Shown in pieces: positions 11,766 through 23,377 of a stretch of 64,000 nucleotides of DNA (position 1 is the stretch's first letter; every line of letters begins with the position of its first letter). The notes beneath the pieces were generated by a model. That model worked only from the letters and a program-made list of their open reading frames with translations. It did no database searches and was not told the DNA's origin. A program made the position numbers and the translations under genes. This stretch comes from Humulus lupulus (taxonomy: Eukaryota > Streptophyta > Magnoliopsida > Rosales > Cannabaceae): the NCBI RefSeq assembly GCF_963169125.1, contig NC_084795.1, positions 277,088,122-277,152,121 of the forward strand, written 5' to 3'.

Positions 11766-14603
11766 TGTAACGTCCCTAAGGTAGGGTACGTCTGCCACAT
11801 ACTCGTAATTCTAGGGTTTACGAGTATGTAAGGCACTTGACCAAAAGAATTAAATAAAATGATACGAAGAAATACAGAAAAATTTAAAACTTTTATATAA
11901 ACTTATTAGAAGAAATTATTACACGTATGAATACTTTAAATTTAAGGCAGCCATATGAAAACTCTAAAACCATTATTGCATTGCTACTGAGTCCGTGCTC
12001 CACAAGTTGCTCAACAGCTAAAGCCACACCTGGAAAAATGTTGGAAAATAACATAATGAGCTAACGCTCAGTAAGCAAATCTCATGCATACACATACACA
12101 TGAATGTCGTGAGTTTGTAGTGCACATATACTAATATGCTGACTTATATACTTATGCATTTCATTTATTGCTCATGCACTTTCAAACTTTACTTTTATGC
12201 TCTTTCTTTTAGTTTCACATTTTTATGGGCCCAATATCACTTGTGCACACTGTTTGATTCAGCCAATGCCTGCAGGGCTTGTTACACATATCATATAGAA
12301 TCCCATGGGTTCTCCTCCGGCTAGCCATCATCTCAGCTAGGCTCATCATAACACTCATTTCATCGTTGCCATAGCTGCCATACTTATTACACATATGGAG
12401 GAGAAAGACGGAAACATGGCAAACATATCTGAATGGTCAACTCTGACCTAGCCCACACTAGTGGGCAGCCACTATAAGTCTTATAGACTTCCGTCTTCTT
12501 TACTGAACTTACTTGATTGCTTCATCAAAACAGTGGCACCCTTTTTAAACATCTTATTATCACTTTGCTTAAGCCTTGTGTCATTAAAATGTTTAACTTT
12601 ACATAAGACTTTTCAAGACATTTCATAACTTTTCTCATATTCATATGCATGGTCTTATATCACATAATAATGTATCACATAACTGTACATGCCATGCATA
12701 CATGCTGATGCTGAAATGCCAATGTTCGTGTTCATGACTCATGTTGATGGTATTCAATCCAGGCATTGTATCACATCTCATATAACTCAAAACATCTTTA
12801 GTCATAATACATGAAGCTTTGGGTTGGTGGCGTTGTTATACCTTAACGTAGAGCTATGGCTCAGGTCTAAGGTTTCCAGCCTAAAAACTTAAACGCTTCA
12901 TATATCATAACATATAACAAATCATGAACATAGAGTAATCCACATATCCATCAACATAAGAACACATACTTGCACATAATTCATATCATTCTTAACCAAG
13001 TAAGACATCTTTCACATATCACAGAATTCATCAATTACATATCGCACAACACCCTTATGGTGTTCATATAACCATTTTTCACATACTTATCATATGCATC
13101 ATCATCATACCATACTTAACTCATCAGATGTACACAATCAATGTAGTCATGCATCTTACACTTAAGCACAAAATGTGAGATTTACTTACCTTAGGTCCTT
13201 AGCTTATTTTAAAATTCCTCACCAAGAGTCAATCAATCAAATCCATACAAATCCTATTCAAGGCACATCATTTATTAAATTCTATCAAAATCATAAATAT
13301 ACACTATTGATAGTGTATATTAATAATACCAGAAACTATATAAATGATAATAATAAATTATTATCAACGTAATGCAAATAACTCTTCATATAAAACCATG
13401 CTTTAAACCTTGCTCATAAGATAATGTACCCTTATGATAATAATAATAATAATCCCAACAAAAATAATAATTATCGTCTATAATTAAACTTATTTCGATA
13501 TTAATAACAAAATACTTCAATAGCAATACGTATATGGATGTATATATTCAAATAGTCATTTTATAAAAGAAATCATATTTTTAACATAAAGTTGTAATAA
13601 TCAATATAATGATAATAATATAAATATAAATATTTATATTATTATTAATTAGTCATAATATCAATTCCAGTGATATAATAAATATACTTTCTCCAAACTT
13701 CACTGGTCTTACAAATATCAATAACTGTAAGAAACTAATATTTGATATTATTTTAATATTCAAATATTAATATACAATAATAATGGTTAGATAATAGGTT
13801 TACTATAAATCATACTTTTCATATATATATATATATATATATGAATCTGTATTCTTGATTCACTTAACAAAATAATAACAATAATAATTAAAATTACTTA
13901 ATCATAATAATTTCCATATTAATATAAAATCAATTAACTATGTATTTTTATACTTTATTTAATATCTAATATTTTCTAGAAAATTAGACAGCACAACGGC
14001 TATAAAGTGGACAATTCCAAAATCAAAACCTGTATCAAAAATATATATAATCCCAGACAGCCAGTAAATTACAGAAAATATTCCATATATCAATAATATA
14101 TAATTATATACTATAAATACACATAATAACAATTACTCTAATCAATCACAATTAAATCACAATATATAGGTTAAAGAAATTATACCAAAATGATCGGGTT
14201 CCACAATAAGTCAAACGATGATTTTCTGAGACTCAAAACGTACTTCGGAACCTCGAACACTAAGTTTCGACCGTCGATCTACGGTGGATCGCGGTGGCTC
14301 GTGGTGGGCCCACCACCCAACTATGGTAGATGTAGGAACAAGTTATTGGGTTTTGAAGCCCACAACACGAGGAGCACGATGGTGGTGACGGATCGGCAAA
14401 CGGATGCCCGAGGTGGCCGAATCGCAACTTTGAAGTCGCGGGGTGGCCGAACTTAAATCGAGTGGTTGAGGCGTTTAATCGGCGAGTGAGCTCTAGATTC
14501 CCGCGTTGGTCGATAGTTCGGAGGCCTCTGAATCCAACGGTCCGGCGCGTGGCTAAAAATGGTGGCCGGAAAGTACTCCTGCGTCGTCGGCAACAGTAAT
14601 ACG

Positions 14604-14641
<38 letters not shown>

Positions 14642-15035
14642 TGAGGAGAGAGAGAGAGAGGGTTTCTGAGGAGAGAGAGAGAGGGGCTCGGGTAAAATGA
14701 AAGGCTGAAGCCTTTTATTTTATTTTATTTATTTTTTTTATTTATTTATTTTTAAAAATTACACTTGGACCCAAAATACTAAAATTCTTTTCAAATAAGC
14801 CCTTTAGCCAAACTTTCTTAATTTTATAAAAATCCCCAATTAAAATTATTTGACATTTGGGTCCAATACTTGACTACTCAAGTTTCTCTTTCTTTAATCT
14901 CATTAAAAACATAAAATCATATTTTAAACACTATTTTTCCATTACTATTTCTTAAATTTGTAAAGTTGTACATTTTATGTATTAAAACTTTGATTTATAA
15001 TAAATAAATGTATTATGAAAATGTTGGATATTACA
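11766..15035 (-). repeat. Element E 3' LTR
   Basis: Starts TGTAACGTCC and ends ATATTACA on the plus strand. It lies next to the polypurine tract, so it is the 3' LTR of the minus-strand element. It includes a TA microsatellite (about 13821-13842) and GA tracts (14603-14690). ORFs of 62, 65 and 88 codons in it recur identically in the other LTR and look like chance frames. At 3270 bp it is unusually long compared with the internal region. Confidence 0.92.
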
Positions 15036-15072
15036 ATCCTTCCCCCGTTAAAATAATTTCGTCCTCGAAATT
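15036..15072 (-). promoter_or_regulatory. Element E polypurine tract and adjacent hairpin
   Basis: On the minus strand a purine run (AACGGGGGAAGGAT) directly precedes the 3' LTR and would prime plus-strand DNA synthesis. Just upstream is AATTTCGTCCTCGAAATT (15055-15072), an inverted repeat with 7-bp arms and a 4-base loop. The same element sits beside the polypurine tracts of chromoviruses A, B and C in this window, which ties E to that lineage. Confidence 0.8.
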
Positions 15073-15425
15073 TCAAACTAAAATTTGATAATCGGAGACA
15101 ATAACTACCATTACAAATAAACAGAACAACATTTCACAGCATAAGATTTTATACACAACACTTACTTTCACCCCGAAAACAAAACTTATTCCTGACTTCT
15201 TGTAATCCTTATCATATATAAAAAGGCGAGGATGTGTAAACACCTCACATGAGGACTACAATATAGATAGAAAGGAAATAAGCTATAACAATAGTATAAA
15301 TTACAATGAATGTATACGAAAATACAAACGAATCCTCATCATCCATACTTTTGAACACAAACCACATAACGTAAGAAGAGAAAATGACCATCATCATGAA
15401 AACATCCTTGATCTTCATGTCTTAC

Positions 15426-15458
15426 AGTCAATTTTTTTTTTTTTTTTTTTTTTTTTAA
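15426..15458. repeat. Poly(T) tract
   Basis: An uninterrupted run of about 27 T lies inside element E, between the polypurine tract and the antisense ORF. It could be the tail of a small retroposed insertion or replication slippage; I see no flanking duplication. Confidence 0.6.
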
Positions 15459-16304
15459 GCATATGCAATTGACTGGTTATACCTTGATAATAGATGCTAA
15501 ATTGAGCAACAAGTTTGTTCAATAGAAAGTTTTTCGACATAAAAAAATTGGATAACTAGAAAACAATTATATAGCCGATGAAGATTATTCTTTAAAACCA
15601 AGTCTCTGTGAAACCCTTTCGTTGTCAAAACCGACTTCTTGCCCTGAATGAGAAATAGTGAGATAGGCCATTCATTAGGTACCAGTTCAGAAAAGCCTGA
15701 CTCTCATTCTTTCTCTAAGAAAACATTTAAAAATCAAAATTGTTTCCAAATGTATAAAATAATAAAGGGCATATTGATACTATGCTAGAATGCAAATAAC
15801 CGTGGCCACTCGGAAATTCACACATTTAGCTTAGTATCCCTTCATTGAATAAAACATGGGATAAGTCTTGACTGACCAATCCACCACTTCATCTACGAAA
15901 ACGAATAATTCTCACATGTCTAATAAGTTAGACATGTCTCATTTCAACACCTATACCAATAATACTCAGTCATCACTTCACACAAGTAATACATTATCTT
16001 ACTTTCGGGATAAAACAGCTAATATACTATAATTTAATCGCCGAAAGTAATTCACACTACATAGTAATTCAGTAAATAACATTTATCACCTCGATTCATT
16101 CAACAATTTACAAATTGTTTCCATGTTCAAATCAGGATCGCAAAATCAATAGAAGTGATTTCCATGTCGACAACATCTAATAAGTTTGACTTTCATCATC
16201 AGAGAGGATAGCGTAACACATTGAACAAGATAAAATCTGTGATATCTATCTTGAAAACAAACAAATTCAAGGATCCAATGACCCAACAGTTCAACACATT
16301 TTTC

Positions 16305-16312
16305 TATAAATA
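16305..16312 (+). promoter_or_regulatory. TATA box of the antisense gene in element E
   Basis: TATAAATA on the plus strand, 95 bp before the first ATG (16407). It is followed by an A/C-rich, stop-poor stretch like a plant 5' leader. The predicted start of transcription is near 16335-16345. This promoter would act opposite to the element's own LTR promoter. Confidence 0.5.
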
Positions 16313-16406
16313 AAATTCATCACATACACACTAAAACACAATCAATCTCAAGCTTTTGAAAACCAAATCATTATTACTTCCGTCCATTACTCAAGCTAAG
16401 CAACCT

Positions 16407-17054
16407 ATGGCATCCTCATCATCTCAGCTGAACTTAGACCTAACTTTAGCTTTACCTGAGCCAAATCTTCCCACTATCGAATCTTCACCACAAATTTCTG
16501 CACCCCTACCACAGCTAATGGTGTATCCTACGGTACACATCCCAGAACGAAATACTCAATTTCCCAGAGTTTGGCTTCCCAAATTTTATTCTGATACTGG
16601 CCTTGTCACGGTGGAGGATTCAGCTATGCTCGATAAAAAGGTGGCCATTAGTATAGGTCAAAGCATACTCACCCCTAAAGACCAAATAATTTTATCCCAT
16701 AGGTCAGACCTACAAGCTGTAAAAGATTCCTTAGTTCTTACCACTCAGGCGGCAGCATCGGTCTCAAACCTAGGCCAACGGGTTCTTGCAAGAGAACAAG
16801 AGGTTGACCACTTGAAAAGGTATATAGAAACACAAAAACAAGAGATGATAACCATTAGAAATGCCAACAAGGCATTGACTCGAGAGAAGGAGAAGTTGGT
16901 TAAGGAGAATGGGACTTTAACTACACTTCTTGCTAATTACTCAGTCGATATGAAGGAAAAATTTCAGACACTGCAAACTACTGGGGAGACCCTTAGAGTT
17001 GAACAACAAAAGTTGATTGACGAGGTAGAACGTGTCCAAAACCCCAATCCTTAA
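16407..17054 (+). CDS. Antisense ORF of element E, coiled-coil protein of unknown function
   Basis: 215 codons from the first ATG (MASSSSQLNL) to TAA. An upstream in-frame extension begins with TTG and is not a plausible start. Residues 1-50 are Ser/Pro-rich and disordered-looking. Residues 50-110 contain the compact, possibly folded stretch VHIPERNTQFPRVWLPKFYS. Residues 125-210 are charged with heptad spacing of Leu, Ile and Val, consistent with a coiled coil. I recognise no catalytic motif, zinc finger or membrane segment. It is on the strand opposite to the retroelement, between PBS and PPT, with its own TATA box at 16305 and a T-rich trailer after the stop. Antisense extra ORFs are known from some plant Ty3/gypsy lineages (Tat/Ogre type). 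Whether this one is related, or is a captured host fragment, cannot be told here. The intact frame in a recently moved element argues that it is or was translated. Confidence 0.65.
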   Translation: MASSSSQLNLDLTLALPEPNLPTIESSPQISAPLPQLMVYPTVHIPERNTQFPRVWLPKFYSDTGLVTVEDSAMLDKKVAISIGQSILTPKDQIILSHRSDLQAVKDSLVLTTQAAASVSNLGQRVLAREQEVDHLKRYIETQKQEMITIRNANKALTREKEKLVKENGTLTTLLANYSVDMKEKFQTLQTTGETLRVEQQKLIDEVERVQNPNP

Positions 17055-17552
17055 TGTATTATGTATTTTTTTTTTCTATATATTATTACTGTTTCACTAA
17101 AGTCTCTTATTGTGTGTGCTCTCAGCAACAGCCTAAAACTTTGCTCTCCAAAACACTAACCTGACATATTAACCCTTAACACACTAACTGGACTGATAGG
17201 TCACTTTCAAAGCTTGAGAATATCAATTAACAATCCAAACATCGACATCGATAAATCATCAATTATTTATCACATCAATAATAAAGGCATGCATTCAGAT
17301 AAATAACAAACTTCAATTTCTCTACCGTGCATGAGAATATTCATTTAATCCAAACTCATACTTATATCATGGAAACTCAATAACACAATGAGTTTCTAAT
17401 ACAATTATACAACATCATTAACATACATTAACTAAAATATGGATAAATTATACTAACCATTAACGTGTGGCTTGTCTTGTGGCGGAACTCAGTAGCATTT
17501 CAGATCCCAAAATCTAATAACATAACGAGTATACGACATCTACAAACTCAAA

Positions 17553-17564
17553 GCTCTGATACCA
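17553..17564 (-). promoter_or_regulatory. Element E primer-binding site (initiator Met tRNA type)
   Basis: On the minus strand this reads TGGTATCAGAGC, the standard plant PBS complementary to the 3' end of initiator methionine tRNA. It is two bases from the end of the 5' LTR (17567). The same sequence is used by chromovirus B. Confidence 0.9.
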
Positions 17565-17566
17565 TT

Positions 17567-20404
17567 TGTAACGTCCCTAAGGTAGGGTACGTCTGCCACA
17601 TACTCGTAATTCTAGGGTTTACGAGTATGTAAGGCACTTGACCAAAAGAATTAAATAAAATGATACGAAGAAATACAGAAAAATTTAAAACTTTTATATA
17701 AACTTATTAGAAGAAATTATTACACGTATGAATACTTTAAATTTAAGGCAGCCATATGAAAACTCTAAAACCATTATTGCATTGCTACTGAGTCCGTGCT
17801 CCACAAGTTGCTCAACAGCTAAAGCCACACCTGGAAAAATGTTGGAAAATAACATAATGAGCTAACGCTCAGTAAGCAAATCTCATGCATACACATACAC
17901 ATGAATGTCGTGAGTTTGTAGTGCACATATACTAATATGCTGACTTATATACTTATGCATTTCATTTATTGCTCATGCACTTTCAAACTTTACTTTTATG
18001 CTCTTTCTTTTAGTTTCACATTTTTATGGGCCCAATATCACTTGTGCACACTGTTTGATTCAGCCAATGCCTGCAGGGCTTGTTACACATATCATATAGA
18101 ATCCCATGGGTTCTCCTCCGGCTAGCCATCATCTCAGCTAGGCTCATCATAACACTCATTTCATCGTTGCCATAGCTGCCATACTTATTACACATATGGA
18201 GGAGAAAGACGGAAACATGGCAAACATATCTGAATGGTCAACTCTGACCTAGCCCACACTAGTGGGCAGCCACTATAAGTCTTATAGACTTCCGTCTTCT
18301 TTACTGAACTTACTTGATTGCTTCATCAAAACAGTGGCACCCTTTTTAAACATCTTATTATCACTTTGCTTAAGCCTTGTGTCATTAAAATGTTTAACTT
18401 TACATAAGACTTTTCAAGACATTTCATAACTTTTCTCATATTCATATGCATGGTCTTATATCACATAATAATGTATCACATAACTGTACATGCCATGCAT
18501 ACATGCTGATGCTGAAATGCCAATGTTCGTGTTCATGACTCATGTTGATGGTATTCAATCCAGGCATTGTATCACATCTCATATAACTCAAAACATCTTT
18601 AGTCATAATACATGAAGCTTTGGGTTGGTGGCGTTGTTATACCTTAACGTAGAGCTATGGCTCAGGTCTAAGGTTTCCAGCCTAAAAACTTAAACGCTTC
18701 ATATATCATAACATATAACAAATCATGAACATAGAGTAATCCACATATCCATCAACATAAGAACACATACTTGCACATAATTCATATCATTCTTAACCAA
18801 GTAAGACATCTTTCACATATCACAGAATTCATCAATTACATATCGCACAACACCCTTATGGTGTTCATATAACCATTTTTCACATACTTATCATATGCAT
18901 CATCATCATACCATACTTAACTCATCAGATGTACACAATCAATGTAGTCATGCATCTTACACTTAAGCACAAAATGTGAGATTTACTTACCTTAGGTCCT
19001 TAGCTTATTTTAAAATTCCTCACCAAGAGTCAATCAATCAAATCCATACAAATCCTATTCAAGGCACATCATTTATTAAATTCTATCAAAATCATAAATA
19101 TACACTATTGATAGTGTATATTAATAATACCAGAAACTATATAAATGATAATAATAAATTATTATCAACGTAATGCAAATAACTCTTCATATAAAACCAT
19201 GCTTTAAACCTTGCTCATAAGATAATGTACCCTTATGATAATAATAATAATAATCCCAACAAAAATAATAATTATCGTCTATAATTAAACTTATTTCGAT
19301 ATTAATAACAAAATACTTCAATAGCAATACGTATATGGATGTATATATTCAAATAGTCATTTTATAAAAGAAATCATATTTTTAACATAAAGTTGTAATA
19401 ATCAATATAATGATAATAATATAAATATAAATATTTATATTATTATTAATTAGTCATAATATCAATTCCAGTGATATAATAAATATACTTTCTCCAAACT
19501 TCACTGGTCTTACAAATATCAATAACTGTAAGAAACTAATATTTGATATTATTTTAATATTCAAATATTAATATACAATAATAATGGTTAGATAATAGGT
19601 TTACTATAAATCATACTTTTCATATATATATATATATATATATGAATCTGTATTCTTGATTCACTTAACAAAATAATAACAATAATAATTAAAATTACTT
19701 AATCATAATAATTTCCATATTAATATAAAATCAATTAACTATGTATTTTTATACTTTATTTAATATCTAATATTTTCTAGAAAATTAGACAGCACAACGG
19801 CTATAAAGTGGACAATTCCAAAATCAAAACCTGTATCAAAAATATATATAATCCCAGACAGCCAGTAAATTACAGAAAATATTCCATATATCAATAATAT
19901 ATAATTATATACTATAAATACACATAATAACAATTACTCTAATCAATCACAATTAAATCACAATATATAGGTTAAAGAAATTATACCAAAATGATCGGGT
20001 TCCACAATAAGTCAAACGATGATTTTCTGAGACTCAAAACGTACTTCGGAACCTCGAACACTAAGTTTCGACCGTCGATCTACGGTGGATCGCGGTGGCT
20101 CGTGGTGGGCCCACCACCCAACTATGGTAGATGTAGGAACAAGTTATTGGGTTTTGAAGCCCACAACACGAGGAGCACGATGGTGGTGACGGATCGGCAA
20201 ACGGATGCCCGAGGTGGCCGAATCGCAACTTTGAAGTCGCGGGGTGGCCGAACTTAAATCGAGTGGTTGAGGCGTTTAATCGGCGAGTGAGCTCTAGATT
20301 CCCGCGTTGGTCGATAGTTCGGAGGCCTCTGAATCCAACGGTCCGGCGCGTGGCTAAAAATGGTGGCCGGAAAGTACTCCTGCGTCGTCGGCAACAGTAA
20401 TACG

Positions 20405-20440
<36 letters not shown>

Positions 20441-20834
20441 TGAGGAGAGAGAGAGAGAGGGTTTCTGAGGAGAGAGAGAGAGGGGCTCGGGTAAAATGAA
20501 AGGCTGAAGCCTTTTATTTTATTTTATTTTATTTTTTTATTTATTTATTTTTAAAAATTACACTTGGACCCAAAATACTAAAATTCTTTTCAAATAAGCC
20601 CTTTAGCCAAACTTTCTTAATTTTATAAAAATCCCCAATTAAAATTATTTGACATTTGGGTCCAATACTTGACTACTCAAGTTTCTCTTTCTTTAATCTC
20701 ATTAAAAACATAAAATCATATTTTAAACACTATTTTTCCATTACTATTTCTTAAATTTGTAAAGTTGTACATTTTATGTATTAAAACTTTGATTTATAAT
20801 AAATAAATGTATTATGAAAATGTTGGATATTACA
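17567..20834 (-). repeat. Element E 5' LTR
   Basis: 3268 bp, essentially identical to 11766-15035 by eye. The only differences I see are the length of a GA run near 20408-20480 and of a T-rich run near 20515-20550. As the 5' LTR in minus orientation it would carry the promoter of the element. Confidence 0.92.
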
Positions 20835-20993
20835 ATAACTACTAAAAAAAATTAAACCTTATGTTATAATTAATATTTCTAAACTATAGGTTAAACTTAT
20901 AAAATTCATAACTATTGCTATGAGTATCCAACTAAATCCCGACTTGAACCAATATCAGCTAAAACTAACATACTATAAGCTATTACTACCTAC
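20835..20993 (-). repeat. Remainder of the gypsy LTR split by element E
   Basis: Begins with the ATAAC target duplication and continues the LTR interrupted at 11765. It matches the 5' end region of B-type LTRs (CCTTATGTTATAATTAATAT, then CTAAACTATAGGTTAAAC), and seems to end at CTACCTACA near 20993. From there to about 21200 I see only AT-rich sequence without features. Confidence 0.5.
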
Positions 20994-21199
20994 AAACTTA
21001 AGGAGATTGGTATAATCAAATTCATAATTTCAAGTGTAGATTTCAAGAATCTGAATGAAATGTGTTTGCTATCATATTTTTTGTGAGTTTAAGTTTATTC
21101 TTTATGTTAAGAGTACAATGGTGAATATTAATGAATAATTCAAGGGTTATTGTTATACTTATTTTGTTTATAAAGTTATTGATCACCATAAAATATAAA

Positions 21200-22600
21200 A
21201 TAATTACAAAAAAGCTCAACAAATTTTATTTACAAAAATACCTTGCCACGTCATAAAAAAATAATGGATTTAAAAAATAATATACTTGAAATGGACAAGT
21301 TCACAGAATCCTAGAATTTCCATTTTTCTGGATTTTCAAAAGTAACTTTTCGATTACTTACGATGCCAATAAAATACTGATTGATTACTTTTTCATAAAA
21401 AACTTCATTTTTAAACTATATTATTTTATATACATTTTGATTACCTCCAAAACTTATAGGTAGAAAAGTTGTTATCTTAATATCAATTAGTCATTTTTAA
21501 GTTATATTATGATGTTTTATTATTGAAGATACTTTTCGGTTACATTCAAGTCAATTTCAGAAACTAATGAGGTGTCATATAATATAACAAATTATCACAT
21601 AGCTTATTAGCAAAATTTACTTAGTATACAACATTGTAATATTTTTGAATAAAAAGTTTTAATACACTTTTTGGTCATTCATGTAATTTACATATGATTA
21701 ATAGTAATTTTTTTATTAACGAGACAAAAAAGAAACTTAGAAGTTACTTTCAAATTATAATTAAAAATACACATTTTGGTCAATTAAATAATAAGACACC
21801 ATAATATAACATAAAACTAAAATCATGTTTTAAAAGTAACTAATCAGTATCTTAAGATAACTAATTTTCTACAAATAGGGTTTATATAATGTAAAAATAT
21901 CTTAAATAATAAGACACCATAATATAACTGTGACAGTCAGAATCCCGTGATCCACAGGGGGAAAGACTGGGTAAAAGTTGTGCAATCCCACATCACCTGG
22001 GGAAGGTCAAGTGTGATGATTCTAAGACTGTGTAGGTATGAGACTACACAGTTGAAGATGGCTTAAATGGATTGATTGGTACTACCTATGCCAACAAGAT
22101 GCATCTTCTTTTTGGTAGCCCATTACTTGAGAACTCCAAAGTTAAGTATGCTTTACCTGGAGTAGTCTCATGATGGGTGACCTCCTGGGAAGTTTTCCAA
22201 GAAGGGTGCGAATGAGGACAAAGCACGTTGGAAAGACTCACATGTTGGTTTGCAGGGCCAGTTGTCAATCCAGGAAGCATCTATAGTGACGTGGGACGTT
22301 ACAATAACCTAAAAATTAAGCCACGTTTTAAAGGGAACTATCAGTATTTTAAAATAACAAAAAATGTATATGAAATAATATGATTTGAAAAATGAAGTTT
22401 TTTATGAAAAGGTAACAAATCAGTATCTTATCGATATCATAAACAACATAAATATTACTTTTGAAAACAAAAACAAAAAATGGAAAATACGGTATTTTGT
22501 GAATTTTTCCATTTTAGGTTTATTATTTTTAAAATTTGATATGTTTTTTGATGATGTGTTAGGACATTTTTGTAAATAAAAAGTTATAAGTAATTTTTTG
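21200..22600. mobile_element. Foldback or long-TIR element (MULE-like), interrupted by Cassandra
   Basis: Two arms are inverted copies of each other. About 21215-21560 pairs with about 21890-21928 plus 22310-22600. For example, TTTTTCATAAAAAACTTCAT at 21388-21407 is matched in reverse near 22390-22410, and the ATTTACAAAAAT ends (21228 and 22572) match as well. The arms are diverged but alignable through most of their length. The middle is AT-rich and non-coding. The long terminal inverted repeats suggest a Mutator-like or foldback element, but I could not define the exact termini or target duplication. From 22600 to 23023 I see only AT-rich sequence, the last part probably hAT-derived. Confidence 0.5.
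21929..22303 (+). mobile_element. Cassandra TRIM solo LTR with 5S-like core
   Basis: 375 bp, TGTGACAGTC to GACGTTACA, with target duplication ATAAC on both sides (21924-21928 and 22304-22308). Positions about 22100-22205 resemble 5S rRNA: a GGTAGCCCAT-like start, AGTTAAGTATGCTT matching box A, and ATGGGTGACCTCCTGGGAAG matching box C. Cassandra is the known terminal-repeat retrotransposon in miniature whose LTRs carry a 5S-type RNA polymerase III promoter. Orientation is taken from the 5S core. No internal region remains, so this is a solo LTR. Confidence 0.85.
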
Positions 22601-23377
22601 AATTAAAATTTAAAAACCAACATCAAATGTAAATTTCTTTATTTCTTGAAATGCATTAAAATAACATTTCTATAACTTTTGTTTCGTAATTTTTCCTTTT
22701 AAAATTAAGCCTTTTGACTAGGCTTTTTTCGTAATTTTATAATGAAATAAAAAACTTGTAAAAAAAATAATTGAACTAAACTAACAACAAAGTTAGAATT
22801 ATAGGATTTTATTTGTAATTTTATATATATTTTTTGGTCAAAAAACATGTCAAAAGTATAAAAAAAATTGTATTTTTGTAAATCTGTTACCAAGGTCAGC
22901 AAAAGGCCCAAATACAAAAATGGGTCCAATTACACCTGAAACCCGCAACCTAAAAATAGCATAAATCCAAAAATACTTAGGACAGGTTTAGTACCCTATT
23001 TCCACACCTGAAAACTACACAATTGTTGTGTAATTTCTAAACAACGTAAGTGTACGCTATCACAACAAGTAATCCAGAGTAAGTAGAGTGTCGATCCCAC
23101 AGAGAATTTATCACTAAAATTAGTTGAGTACTAAAATCGTCAATTAACCAAATTTTAGAAAAACCTAGGATCACAATTATCCTTCAATATTTCATTTAAA
23201 CACAATTATTCTCACTTAATTTCATCCATCAATGCAAATTATTGGCCAAGAAACCATAATTATTCACAAGCCTCTCTCGATGGTCATGCAAAAATATTTT
23301 ATTTAATCAACTATCTACATTCCTATGATAATCAAATTAGAATAAAATCATTAAGCACAAGTTCTCAAAATGGTTAT

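Larger units (their letters stand above)
11766..20834 (-). mobile_element. Element E: young non-autonomous LTR retrotransposon (LARD-like) with antisense ORF
   Basis: A 9069-bp element with 3270-bp and 3268-bp LTRs, target duplication ATAAC (11761-11765 and 20835-20839), an initiator-Met-type primer-binding site at 17553-17564 and a polypurine tract at 15036-15050, both placed for minus-strand transcription. The 2.5-kb internal region has no gag, protease, RT or integrase. This fits a large retrotransposon derivative mobilised by others. The LTRs appear to differ only in a GA microsatellite and a T-rich run, so insertion was recent. The internal region carries one ORF of 215 codons in the opposite sense, described separately. 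Confidence 0.9.

Noticed and set aside
12136..14456. Small ORFs of 62, 65 and 88 codons, each also present 5801 bp downstream
   Set aside because: Their repetition is due to the two LTRs of element E. No codon bias, domain or start context supports a gene.
22100..22205. Possible 5S rRNA gene
   Set aside because: Only the promoter-like core resembles 5S rRNA and it lies inside a 375-bp TG...CA unit with target duplications, so it belongs to a Cassandra LTR.
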